DNA of 64,000 nucleotides, taken from positions 174,544-238,543 of the forward strand of contig VTPC01002362.1 of NCBI GenBank assembly GCA_011009095.1. The letters are read 5' to 3'. Made by a program: the position numbers and the translations under genes. This document shows positions 47,812 to 59,900 of this stretch, piece after piece (within the stretch, counting starts at the first letter, position 1; every line of letters begins with the position of its first letter). The notes under the pieces are model-generated. The model worked only from the letters and a program-made list of their open reading frames with translations. It made no database searches and was not told the origin of the DNA. This DNA is from Ignelater luminosus. Lineage: Eukaryota > Arthropoda > Insecta > Coleoptera > Elateridae.

Positions 47812-49105
47812 ACACATCGTTCAATAAGTCCCGAGACTAACCCAGAGATGGTGCTAGTAGTACCAAACTAGCCACGTTTCCCTAGAGTGCGAACCTTCAC
47901 ATGAAACGTGTAAAAATTTCACGTCGATTGGACCACAAACAGCAGAGTTATCGAGGTTAGAGTAAAGTCACTTTGTAATTTGTTTGAAAAATGGAACAAA
48001 GCGAGTTTCGCGTGTTGATAAAACATTGTTTTTTAATGGGTAAAAACACCGTAGAAGCCCAGCAATGGCTTGAGAAACGTTACCCGGACTCCTCTCCATC
48101 CAAATCAACGATTTGTCGTTGGTATGCTGAGTTTAAACGTGGTCGTATGGACACAAACGATGCGGAACGTTCGGGTAGGCCTTTGGAAGCCGTTACACCG
48201 GAAAATGTGAGTGAAGTATTCAAAATCGTAATGAAAAATCGCAAAGTAAAGGTCCGTGAGATTGCAGAAATGACACAGATATCATCTGGAAGCGTATTTA
48301 CAACCCTTCATGAAAAATTGAGCATGAAAAAGGTTTTTTCCAAGTGGGTGCCGCGATTGCTTTCAATGGAACAAAAACAGCAACGAATCGACGATTCAGA
48401 GAGCTGTTTATCGCTATTTACTCGCAATAAAAAGGATTTCCTGCGTCGATACGTGACCATGGATGAAACATGGATACATCATTTCACTCCGGAGTCGAAT
48501 CGGCAATCATCTGAGTGGCGCATGGCTGGCGAAAGCCGCCCAAAATCGTCCAAAAACGCAGCAATCTGCTGGCAAAGTCATGGCGTCTGTTTTTTGGGAT
48601 ACACATGGCGTCATTTTCATTGACTACCTGGAAAAAGGTAAATCGATCAACAGTGATTATTATATTGACTTGTTGGTACGTTTGAAGGAGGAGATCGCAG
48701 CAAAACGACCGCACATGAAGAAGAAAAAAATCCTTTTTCAGCAAGACAATGCACCATGCCACAAGTCCATGAAAACAATGGCAAAAATCTACGAGTTGGG
48801 CTTTGATTTGCTTCCCCACCCCCCGTATTCGCCAGATTTAGCCCCCAGCGACTACTGGCTCTTTGCTGATCTCAAAAAATTCTCCAGGGAAAAAAATTTG
48901 GCTCGAATGAGGAGGTCATCGCCGAAACTGAAGCCTATTTTGAAGCGAAGGATAAATCCTTCTATAAACATGGTATAGAAATGTTGGAAAGGCGTTGGAA
49001 AGATTGTATCACTCTAAAAGGAGATTATATTGATGAATAAAAATGATTTTTGAAAAAAATAATGTTGTTTTCGTTGTTAGTCTCGGGACTTATTGAACGA
49101 TGTTT
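47812..49105 (+). mobile_element. Mariner element with 29-bp inverted termini
   Basis: ACACATCGTTCAATAAGTCC starts at 47812. The inverted copy at 49077-49105 differs only at one base near the tip. TA lies outside each end (47810-47811 and 49106-49107). At 1294 bp it is a standard full-length mariner, 290 bp to the right of the previous transposon. Confidence 0.95.
47991..49040 (+). pseudogene. Mariner transposase, two frameshifts
   Basis: From MEQSEFRVLIKHCFLMGKN through the helix-turn-helix region and WVPRLLS to the first catalytic block (VTMDETWIHHFTPE, about 48454-48495) the frame is open. A shift near 48530 moves the reading to RPKTQQSAGKVMASVFWD. The second block FQQDNAPCHKS and third block SPDLAPSDYWLFADLKK follow, then another shift near 48880 restores KFGSNEEVIAET and a GDYIDE stop at 49040. 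All three catalytic aspartates survive, so only two lesions are visible. Confidence 0.92.
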
Positions 49106-49672
49106 TACATCTATTCTACTATTGCAATAGCAGTAAGTGACCAAAAATATTTTTTTCATAAATAAAGAATTTAAACAAATACATATTATGGGTTCTCAGT
49201 TCTCGATACAGATTCATGAATATACTAAAAACAAATGAAGCACTTGTGGCTGTTGTTATACATAGCAACATACCGCATGCGATATAAAGAAGAAACGAAA
49301 TCTTCAACAAAATGGGTGCGCGTTCAACTCTTCCCTGTAAATTAAAATGAACAAAGAAATCAAATACGTGTGCTGTTTAAATTTTGAAAAGAATTAATTA
49401 AATTAGCCATTACTTGCTTTGCTTAGGCAGTATTAGCTAATTATTATTATTATTATTAAAATTAGGACTGTAGTTTTGACAGTAAAATTAAGATAACGCA
49501 ATCTTTATATGAGGTATTATTTAAAAGTAGTAAGTTTGACCTGAAGAATAGGAAGTTTCAGAAGAATCTTCAATATAGCTAGTCTACTTGAAAAGTTGTA
49601 AAAAACAGGAAAAATCTGATAGAAATATAGGTAGGTATAACAAAGACATAGTGTTCTTGAACGGAATAATTG
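49106..49672. other. Spacer between two transposons
   Basis: AT-rich, with a short ATT microsatellite at about 49441-49458. No gene. Confidence 0.4.
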
Positions 49673-49674
49673 TA

Positions 49675-51255
49675 CAACGCCCTACCACATATTCTTCAGA
49701 TTAAAATAGGACGATTTAATCAAACTTACCTGTATCCAAAAATGCTCTGTTAAGGCGCTATCAGACATCAAACACCTTAAAAATATTTCTATTTTTTTAA
49801 ATAAAAGAGTGCTTTTAGCAATTTGAATTAAGTTTTGCTTCTGTAACTTTTGACTACGGCCGTGAACGTGTGATAAGAACTCGTGTGGTTGAAGAAGAAA
49901 TTTTATAACGGGTTGCCAAAGATCCGATATTAAGCAGCAGACACTTAGGTTCTCAAGTAGGAGTATCTAAAAATGTCGTCCATAGAGTTATAAAAGAACA
50001 AATGCTTCATCCGTATTATATCCAAACAGTGCACGATCTTTTACTTCCCGATTCTGATCAACGAATGGGTTTCTGCCGATTCATAAACGCGCAGACAGCC
50101 CAAAATGTGAATTTCGGTAGAAAGGTTTTATTTACTGATGAAGCTTGTTTTACGAGGAAAGGTGGAACCAATTTGCACAACGAACATGTTTATGCTGAAG
50201 AAAATCGGCATGCAACTAGCATGACCCATTATCCGCATGAATTCGAGATTAACCTACGGGCAGGAATCATCGATAATTTTATTATTGGTCTGATTTATTA
50301 CTGCATCGATTAAATGGCGAAATTTATTTAGAACATCTCCAAAATACATTGCCTGATTTATCAGAAGATCTGCCTCTGGGACTTCGCCAAGATATGTAGT
50401 TCCAGCACGATGGGGCACCTCCGCAGTTCACCCAAAATGCTCGTAACCATTTAAATCGGCAGTATCTAGATAGATGGATCGGCAGAGGTAATGATGCTCT
50501 CGAAGACTGGCCACCACGTTCGTCTGATATGATGACGCTGGATTCTTTCTTATGGGGAGCTTTGAAAGCGATGGTGTACTCCAGACCAGTAGACATAAAA
50601 CAAGAATTGTGGAGGCGCATTCAAGCTGAAATGAATACTTTAACAAATGATGCTGCAATGATGCAGAGAGGACAATTTAATTTTCTACGACTCATTAATC
50701 TTTGTATCCATGTAAATGGTGGTCATTTTGAATATTTACTGTAAGCGTTTTGATTTACTGCATTAAATTTACGTACCTATCATATTGACATAAGTTTTAT
50801 TTTATTAATTGTTTTGAACGCCACTAAACTTTACATTGCATGCTAGAAGGCAAATCAAAAATGTTTTCTTCTGCCTAAACTATTGCAGTTATCAAAATCG
50901 AACAGCAGACAAACAATACTCGAAATAAAACTGCCCATCTGTGGAAAAAGTTTCAAAAGTATTGACCAAACTGTTAAGAAAATCTGAGCTTCTTTGCATG
51001 TAGATGATTGACTTTTGACCACTTACAAAACACCCTCAAGCACAAAACTGATGTCAAAAAATCCTTTTTTCCAGTACACATTTACATCCCAAATTTAATT
51101 CCAATCACTAGAAGCACTCTTTTGTTATTAAAGAAAATAGAAATATGTTTAAGATCTTTGGCGTCCGGTAGAACCTTAACGGAGCGCTTTTGGATCAAGG
51201 TAAGTTTGGTTAAATCGTCCTATTTTGGTCTGAGGAATATGTGGTTAGGGCGTTG
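49675..51255 (+). mobile_element. DDE transposon with about 105-bp inverted termini
   Basis: CAACGCCCTACCACATATTC begins at 49675. Its inverted partner ends at 51255, and the two arms align for about 100 bp (49675 to about 49776 and about 51152 to 51255), sharing ATAGGACGATTTAA. TA flanks both sides (49673-49674 and 51256-51257). A transposase relic lies between in plus orientation. The right TA is also the left TA of the next repeat, so the two elements abut. Confidence 0.88.
49855..50744 (+). pseudogene. IS630/Tc1-superfamily transposase (DUF4817-associated type)
   Basis: Blocks in order: VVEEEIL, a stop, RVAKDPILSSRHLGSQVGVS (HTH), HPYYIQTVHDLLLPD, VLFTDEACFTRKGG (first Asp, about 50128-50165), NLRAGIIDNFIIGL. 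After a shift come EIYLEHLQNTLPDL and a second stop, then FQHDGAPPQFTQNARNHLN (second Asp), RWIGRGNDALEDWPPRSSDM and LDSFLWGALKAMVY (third), ending CIHVNGGHFEYLL at 50744. The N-terminal part seen in related proteins is missing, apparently an internal deletion near 49780-49855. At least two stops and one shift. Confidence 0.8.
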
Positions 51256-51257
51256 TA

Positions 51258-51800
51258 CAGTATGGTCCAATTTCGATGGGTTTAAATGGGTAACTTTCTT
51301 ATTGGCGCAGATAAATGAAAACGGCTTAGGTACTCGTGACTTCTTTTTTCATGCTTTTTCCATTACTGTTGCCAGAAGTAAGCTGCCATCTATTGTTTCT
51401 TCCTTAGAGAGAAAAGGTGGCAATGGCCAATTTCTTCAATTTTCTGAAACTCCTTTATTTTTGAAGCTAAAACAAAATCATTTTAGCATTGTTCAGGCAC
51501 TTTTAAACGTAGAATTCAATGCTGTCAGTCGTTTTTTTCTAGCTCTTTCCATAACCGCGCTGTAACTCAAAGTTGAATTTTTTAAATAGAAAGTATAGTT
51601 GACCATAGCTTTAAAATATGTATAATAACTGGATGGGGACGCAGGGACCCATAAAATGGCCAGCACGTTCATCGACTTAAATCCGTTGGATTTCTTTTTA
51701 TAGAAATGTTTGAAAAATAAAATTTATAAATATCCGTTTACAACCGTACTTTCCATTTATAAAATTCAACTTTGAATTACAGCGCAATTGACGGATAGAG
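51258..51800. mobile_element. Element with foldback-type arms flanking a transposase scrap
   Basis: 51258 to about 51585 is a copy of the left arm of the foldback at 57107 (GTCCAATTTCGATGGG, AAATGGGTAACTTTCTTATT). At 51761-51795 part of that arm returns inverted (AAATTCAACTTTGAATTACA). Between them, near 51655-51750, a frame with one shift reads WPARSS then DLNPLDFFL and KNKIYKYP. This is the third catalytic block of a DDE transposase of the kind in the neighbouring element. It may be a relic of the parent of the foldback family. Confidence 0.6.
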
Positions 51801-51814
51801 TTGTTAACTTTTGG

Positions 51815-52027
51815 CTGTATCATCGTTATTTGTCAAAATACCAAAAATTCTTCTGAATAATTGTTGTAGGGAATATTGCAAACACTTTCAGTTTTGCAGG
51901 ATGTACGTATAGCTAAGACACCTAACGCTGGAAGAAAAAGGAAAATGTACTTGCAATACACCTCGTATAATCAAAAGATTTTCCCTTAACAAGAATTTTT
52001 GTTATTTTGACAAATAACGATGATACA
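51815..52027. repeat. Inverted repeat, 37-bp arms
   Basis: CTGTATCATCGTTATTTGTC starts at 51815 and returns inverted ending at 52027, with about one mismatch in 37 bp and a 140-bp loop. It may be the termini of a tiny nonautonomous element or an inner part of the repeat to its left. No TA target is evident. Confidence 0.7.
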
Positions 52028-52694
52028 GACAAAAATTAACATGTCTACATGCAACTTTGAACACTGATAACTCCGCAACTAAAATAAATCGACCATAGCT
52101 TTCCTTTGAAAAAATACTTGTCCAGTCATTAGAAATTGGCCCTATAGATTTGACGATGTAATGTATTTACACCCTGTGTAAAAGATAAATGAATCTAATC
52201 CATAAATCCACGCTTAAGGTGTCAATAACTGTATCCGTTATCTAGAAACCGATGTATACAACGTGTATACAGTGTGTTCAGCGAGGAATGGGACGGCGCG
52301 ATATCTCTGTAACGAATGCAGAATTTAAAATTCTGAAAACTTTGTTATAAATATAAGGTAGGAGTACATATTTTTTGATAAAAAGTTTTTAAATTAAATG
52401 CGTCACCGCTAGGCGGCACTACTTAACTTAATTTCTTTTAATGGATTACCCTACTTTTTATTTGATTTTTGGGATTTGCAACATATTTGTGATAACTTTC
52501 TTTATAACTGCTATCAACCTATCTGGTTTACTTTTCGGGAAAATAATAATTTTTATAAATTTAACACAAAGTTGCATTCTGTGGAGATAATAAGCAAAGA
52601 TTAATTTATCAAAACTTTTAATACAACTTAAAAGACACGAGAACATACCTCAAAGTCAAATTGAAAATACAAAACTCAAAAGATAAATATAAAC

Positions 52695-52890
52695 ACAAAA
52701 TACCTCAAAGTGAAAGCAAGATTAAATTAAATTAAGTGCTCAAAAGACTAATTAAAGCTGCACTGGTTACGTTTCGTGAAGTAAAGATTCTGATACGCCC
52801 TGTTAATTCTTCTGGAAGGTGTATCATGGATTATACTTTTTAAATGTCCCCAAACAAAGTAGTCTAAAGGAGTTAAATTCGGATTTTTTT
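52695..52890 (-). pseudogene. Transposase C-terminal scrap inside the element
   Basis: On the minus strand from 52885 the sequence reads NPNLTPLDYFVWGHLKSIIH, then DTPSRRINRAYQN and NQCSFNQSFEHLI-like remains. This matches the end of the IS630/Tc1 transposases at 49855 and 20560 (SPDLTPLDFFLWG...), with Asn in place of the third catalytic Asp. It is cut at the N gap. Confidence 0.65.
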
Positions 52891-53290
52891 NNNNNNNNNN
52901 NNNNNNNNNNNNNNNNNNNNNNNNNNNNNNNNNNNNNNNNNNNNNNNNNNNNNNNNNNNNNNNNNNNNNNNNNNNNNNNNNNNNNNNNNNNNNNNNNNNN
53001 NNNNNNNNNNNNNNNNNNNNNNNNNNNNNNNNNNNNNNNNNNNNNNNNNNNNNNNNNNNNNNNNNNNNNNNNNNNNNNNNNNNNNNNNNNNNNNNNNNNN
53101 NNNNNNNNNNNNNNNNNNNNNNNNNNNNNNNNNNNNNNNNNNNNNNNNNNNNNNNNNNNNNNNNNNNNNNNNNNNNNNNNNNNNNNNNNNNNNNNNNNNN
53201 NNNNNNNNNNNNNNNNNNNNNNNNNNNNNNNNNNNNNNNNNNNNNNNNNNNNNNNNNNNNNNNNNNNNNNNNNNNNNNNNNNNNNNNNNN
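52891..53290. other. Assembly gap of 400 N, probably spurious
   Basis: The gap has the round length 400. It is flanked on the left (52844-52890) and right (53291-53337) by the same 47 bases (ATGTCCCCAAACAAAGTAGT and on). Any frame crossing it is an artefact. Confidence 0.9.
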
Positions 53291-53954
53291 ATGTCCCCAA
53301 ACAAAGTAGTCTAAAGGAGTTAAATTCGGATTTTTTTATTTTCCCGAAAAGTAAACCAGATATGTTGGTAGCAGTTATAAGGGAAATTATCATAAATATG
53401 TTGGAAATCCCAAAAATTGAATAAAAAGTAGGGTATTCCATTTAAAAAATTAGGTTAGGTAGCGCCACCTGGCGGTGACGCATTTAATTTAAAAACTTTT
53501 CATCACAGAATATGTGCCCTTACCTTACATTTATAACAAAGTTTTTAGAATTTTAAAATCTGCATTCCTTCCCGAGATACTTCGCTGAACACACTGTATA
53601 TGTTGCTATGGATTTGTCGAAAAATTACATGTTATGCAGCGTAGCGCACCGTAGCGCATCGTATATGAAATTAATAATGCCATGACAGTTTTTAAAAGAT
53701 TTCAGACATTCTAAGTAACAAATGTGAGATTATATTGCTGAGAAAATTAAGATTGCACTAACTGTATATGAAAAACATTTTCAAGTTGGCTGACTGTGTG
53801 TACTCACGTGTACCTAATAATTTTAAAACAATTTGGAAAATGTTTATTCATCTTTAAATAATTTATAACAATTTTAAGGTCGGCCCAAAGTTCAAGCTGA
53901 TTAAGACACAGCTATTCAAATTGGCATCAATTTCATTTTTTTAATGCTAATTAA

Positions 53955-56900
53955 ATGGATAGTTTTGTGAGGGTTATGTTAGACAAACACACCAAAACCT
54001 ACTGCCCTGGAGAAACATTGGTTGGTAGAGTGCAATGCAAGTTTAAATCAGAAGAAACCATTGTAGGTAAGGTGATACAAATAATTTATTATACGTTATT
54101 GCTCTAACTCAAACTGCAAATTATTGTGTTACTATTTTCTACGGATCTTTTATTATACTATAGAATATAGAAAGAAACCAAATAATGTTTGAACTGGATC
54201 AAATGAACGTCAGACAAGAAAATCCTTGATGAAGAGAATATCTGAAATTGATGATATTAAGTCATCTTAACTTTTTGGCAAAAAAATCCAATATTTATTA
54301 ATTATAGAAGAAGTCAAAAGAACAGTGTCTAATAATATAGTTTCTTAAGTACATATTTATATTGCCCATTTTATTATATTGCAGTGACATCTATATCTGC
54401 ACAAATATCGGACAAAGACATTCTGTTCTGCATTTACAACTCTTCAAAAACTCTAATTGTCGCTTTAATCCCTACCTCATTGTCGTTCTAAAAATGAAAA
54501 TCAAATATGCAATAAAATAGTAACCCTAATAATTATAAAATCATAATATTGTTACTTAACAATTTAATAGTACTGTCTATGTTTTAGCTATACGTATCAA
54601 ATTTAAGGGTAGGGCCAAGGTAGAATGGTCACAAAGCAAAATGTCATTCTCGGCCGAGGAGATTTATTTTGATGAAATGTATACTTTAGTTGAAGGTAAG
54701 AAGATTAGTATAATAATAATTAATAAATAATCTGTTGGTGCTATAAAATCTACGCAATTAAGATAGGAATAACTATTTATCTTTAGTAGGTAGGTAACAG
54801 CAACATTCATTTGTAAGTGGATTGACTTATACCTCCTGTACCTAAGCATGATCATAATAGTAAAAGTACCCTGCATATTCCTACAAATCTAATGATATAG
54901 GTTTGATATCTTTATTCTTAATAACTACATGCCTTTTTACCTGAATTAAAACATTTTCCGAACCATTTTTTGCATTTTTTTTATTTCCTTGGAGCTTGGT
55001 GAAACCCTGAGATGTCCGAGAATGTATGTCTGATAATTATGCACTTAACATCATAAATTCTATACAAGGTGTCAAAGGGCAAGTGGAAACAGTACGCCAT
55101 TTGCTTATACTTGGAAACAGAGCTCTGAAACTTGGGATATTAAAATGACGTCATACTTGCCTCACTAAGGAGTCACTATTTAAGAAAAATGAGTTAACAT
55201 TGATTGTTCTCCGGAAAGTAAAGCAGGAAAGTAAAACAAACGCAGTTTCTCATCGTTGACCTTTTTTCACGAGGTATAATTAGCAATAAAAACAAGAAGA
55301 AACTCAACCATCCTTTGCGATTTATAGGATAGTTGGCAAAAAGTCTCGAAAAGATGTGTCAAATCGTGGCTCTCCTATTTTAGGGAAATTGAGCATTGTT
55401 GAGATTATCTTAAAAGAAAATATCACAAATAATATATCAACGGAAACAGAATCTAAAGTAGAATCAGTTTATTAAAGAATATTATACAGAGTGCTATTTA
55501 AGAACAACAATGTTGATACAACTGCTAAAACCGAAAGCGATTTTGAGTATGCCACTTTTAGTGTAGTAAAATTAAGGTAAAACCCAAACATCAAAAAAAA
55601 TTATACATTTTATATTATCTGAACATATCTATCTACATATACCTCACACCCCTCCGTCGTCATTTGTCATATATATTTCAATCCTTTACCTCATATAAAT
55701 ATTCTAATATAAATTATGTTCTACGTTACTGACAGTTGACTGTACCTATATTTTTCGAATGTATCATATTTTTCCTCTTTTTCATTGATCATTGTACATT
55801 GTCCTTTTATAATAAAATCACACCTATCTGTTGTCCTATCAATAAAAAAAACGTTTATAGGTAGGAAGATGAAATAATGTTAACAACAAAATATATTGTA
55901 GTCTTAATTATAAAAATGGAAAATTCAATATTCTTAAACGAAATTATGATAATTATGTACAACTTAAGAGGTAAGCAAATCAGCAGTCTTCAGAAAACAT
56001 GCCATTTTCCTCAAAATCATTTTTAATGTCATCTTCATCTATATCATTGCCAATAATCAGTGAATCCCTATTGACGCACCCAAATCCTGAGCAATTCCTG
56101 CACATGTTGGAGCAGTTCAGATCACTCTTTCGACTCTCGCAGTTTTGGACACATTTGCCCTTGCAACTGCAAACAATGAGAGAGAGTAAGTCTTCATAAG
56201 CAGCAGCTTTTGTGGTAGTAATAAGACGAAGATGGCTACCAATCTTTTTCCAACCCCACTTTAGCGGATCTTTCTTCACATCGCGTCAATGCTGCACTTG
56301 ATCGTAAACTCTATACAAGTGTTGTTGTGCAGCCGCTGAAATGGGGGTAAGTGTAGCCAACTTGAACATGATAAGTATAGGCTATTTTGCGATAGTGTGC
56401 AAGTAACATCGGTGGCACGGAGTATCCAAATCGTTAGCATTTTTAGATGCAAATATGGAAAGAAAAAAATGCTTACCAGCATCAACTACTGCATGTGGGT
56501 CTGCGTTTGGGTCGTTGAAGTTTTTCATGAAGAATGTTTGTAATATCAGCATGGAAAAACGATACGAAAGCAACTGAACAAAAAACAAGGGGGCTCGAGC
56601 GAACTTGGAGGGGCAGGTGACCCGCCGGTACCTCGTCCCTCCCCCTTTCCTGACCCTTTCCTGATCTCGTTCCGTTCCCTCTCAAACTCAGCCTCGGTCC
56701 CTCGTAACTATACTAAAAGACTGCAAGAAACAAATGATGGAAAGAGGAGCGAAAATTACGATTTCATTACTTTTTTTGCCAAACTGGGAAATAATGACAT
56801 TTTGCCCCTCCATAGCTCCGTAACCGTTAACTGCAGCACAGAAATGTATAGAACCAGTTTTGTTTACAACTTAATGTAGATTAATTTGGTATACAACATA

Positions 56901-59900
56901 CTTTTGACCAGACCTCATAGTTTTCAAGATATCTGCGAAAAACTGTTGAAAAAGACCATTTCACCCTCTTTCAACCCCCCTCCGCCCCAAACCCGACGCT
57001 GTATGCAGTGTAACTTTTTATCACTTACTAAGAGGAGGATATGGAACAATTTGGCGCGGGGTAGAATTTTTTTTTTGGATGTTTAGGTTTGGCCAATTTT
57101 AGTGTACAGTGTGGTCCAATTTCGATGGGGTTAAATGGGTAACTTTTTTATTAACGCAGATAAATAAAAACGGCTTAGGTACTGGTGACCTCTATTTTCA
57201 TGCTTATTCCATTACCGTTTCCAGAAATAAGCTGCCATCTTTTGTTTTTTCCCTAGAGAGTATAAGTGAAAAATGGCCGATTTCTTCATTTTGCTGTAAC
57301 TTCTTTATGTTCCAAGCTACAACAAAATCATTTTTGCATTGTTGAAGCACTTTTTAACGTAGAATTCAATGCCGTCAGTTGTTTTTTTCTAGTCCTTTTC
57401 ATAACTGCGCTGTAACTTAAAGTTTAATTTCTTGAATGGTCCATTTAAAAATTCAACTTTGAGTTTCAGCTCAGTTATGGAAAGGACTAGAAAAAAACGA
57501 CTCTTGGCATTAAATTCTAGGTTAAAAAGTGCCTCAACAATACTAAAATGATTTTGTTGTAGCTTTGAACATAAAGGAGTTACAGCAAATTAAAAGAATC
57601 CAACTTTGAGTCACAGTGCAGTTATGGAAAGGGTTAGAAAACAACGACTGACGGCATTGAATTCTACGTTAAAAAGTGCCTGAACAATACTAAAATGATT
57701 TTGTTCTAGCTTCGAAAATAAAGGAGTTACAGCAAAATGAAGAAATCCGCCATTTTTCACTTTTTCTCTCTAGGGAAAAAACAAAAGATGGCAGCTTATT
57801 TCTGGCAACGGTAATGGAATAAGCATGAAAATAGAGGTCACCAGTACCTAAGCCGTTTTTATTTATCTGCGTTAATAAGAAAGTTACCCATTTAATCCCA
57901 TCGAAATTGGACCACACTGTACTATTTGTCAAAAAATGACAAAATTATGCCATTTTTATATTTTATGCTTCAGGCCTCTATTTTAAAGTATAAGTAAATG
58001 GCGGACTCCTTTAGAATTAATATAAAGTGCAACCTTGCTTTGGATCTAATTTAAGTTATGAGAAACATCAGTCTATGACCTCCATAGCCTATTAGCTTTA
58101 GCTATTCATTGTAAGAAACAACTCTCGTTTTTTAAATGGTTATCGTGTACAGGGTGATGCATTTGATTTCGCACCATAGGGAAATAGTATGTGTTTGTGA
58201 ATTTATTTAAATTTCTGCTTCCCAGAATGTTTTCAAGAAAACATTTCTTAGTATTTTTATTAATATGAAAGTTTGTTACCTACCTAACTAACATATTAAT
58301 AAAAGTTTTCTTGAAAGCATTGTGAGAAGAAGGAATATAAATTAGTTCACAAACACATGCTGTTTTCCTAAGGTGCGGAGTCAAACGCACTCTCCTGTAT
58401 ATTCTTAGATATCGAAAATGTAAAACCTTTAATTATGTTACGATCAAGCGCTCATTTTCACCAAATGACTCAGCGTAGTCTTATATACCTTCTTTACTAG
58501 AATTACTACATTACCATAGTATAATTAGATGAACTGTTTTGTTTCTTTTACATTGTAGGAGGGCCTGATGGGTTACATATTTCAGCTGGCAATCATGTGT
58601 ATCCCTTTTCGTATATCTTACCGTCACGGACATTACCGTCTAGATTTTATACAGTGTATGGGAATGTTCAATATAAAATTCGGGCAGTATTTATTCGATC
58701 ATGGAAGTTCAATTACGAAGATGAATTGCTATTTTCTATTGTTTCGCCAGTTGATTTAAATTGTTTACCGGAAGTAAGAGTAAGTTGTAGAATTATAGTT
58801 AAATTATAAAACAAAGTGACAATTGTAGATTCTTATAATTTCTTACTGCATAGAAAGGTCTATAATCATAAATTTGGCCCTCGCTTGTCTTATATGTCTG
58901 CATGTTTCTCTATCTTCATCTACCACGATTTTCTTGAAAATTAATTACGTTTGTCAAGCTTAATTGATATAGCATTAATGGCAGTATTGAACGAACAATT
59001 TCTTATTAATCAGTGGTATATTCTGACAGTGTAGAAAGAACTTATGAAAACAATACAGTTGCGACTATTTATTAATTCTAGTACTTTTCTTGTTTTCCTT
59101 TAATGTTATTCATAAATACAATTTATTGTTTAGAGTCCATCTACAAAATCAGCAGAAGAAATGGTTAGCAGCTGCTTGACCAGTTCAGGATCAATTATTC
59201 TTACCGTATGGTTGCCTTTTACTGGTTTTTCAGTTGGACAAAACATCAATGTTGGCACACGTATACAAAATATGTCCAATGTTAGTGTTGAAAGAGTTGT
59301 GTATGAAATAATACAGGTAAATATATTTTTAACTTCAACTTACTGCAATTTCTCAACTGGTGCGTCACGCGTGTGTACGCTACCCAGTTACCTTTATTAC
59401 TGTATTATTACTATTAATACTCATCATTCCACAAGAGACGTAGGATAGGATGTCAACTTTTACAGCGGAACATAGGGAAATTGGTTAACGTGACGGTAGC
59501 ATACCTTACAATTTTTTGTTTCCTGTTTCATTTATTATTCATCATGAAGTTAGCTACTGTCAGTTATTTATTATAAGGTCTTTGAATAGGAGTCAATATT
59601 GTACTTAATCCTGCACATTATATTTTACACTTTTTTGTACCTTAGACTATTGAATTTATGGCTCAGCAACCATTAGTAAAAATACTAAGTATTAAAAAAT
59701 CTATTGCCATGGAGTATACTAACTGTATAGATGCACATGCAGAAAAATCATGGACCACATCTTTAACTGTTTCTGAAGCTGAAACGCCAAATTTATCAGC
59801 TTGCAAGATAATTAGTTCTAGTTATCGTTTGAAAGTGAGTACGTATGTATTATATAATGTTACATATTTTATAGTCAGTTTACTACTATATTATAGGTAA

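Larger units (their letters stand above)
52270..53596 (-). mobile_element. DDE transposon remnant with about 260-280-bp inverted termini, containing an assembly gap
   Basis: CAGTGTGTTCAGCGA starts at 52270 and returns inverted ending at 53596, with TA at 52268-52269 and 53597-53598. The arms run to about 52548 and from about 53338, sharing TTTTTAAATTAAATGCGTCA and CTGGTTTACTTTTCGGGAAA. Inside is only the C-terminal end of a transposase and the N gap. With the gap closed on the 47-bp repeat the element would be about 880 bp. Confidence 0.85.

Noticed and set aside
50324-50658. Minus-strand frames of 98 and 76 codons
   Set aside because: Antisense shadows of the plus-strand transposase relic.
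52819-53441. Long open frames crossing the N gap
   Set aside because: They exist only because N is translated as X; the flanking repeat shows that the gap itself is doubtful.
57690-57932. Paired 78- and 80-codon frames at 57109 and 57690 with nearly the same peptide
   Set aside because: They are the two arms of the foldback read from opposite strands, not duplicated genes.
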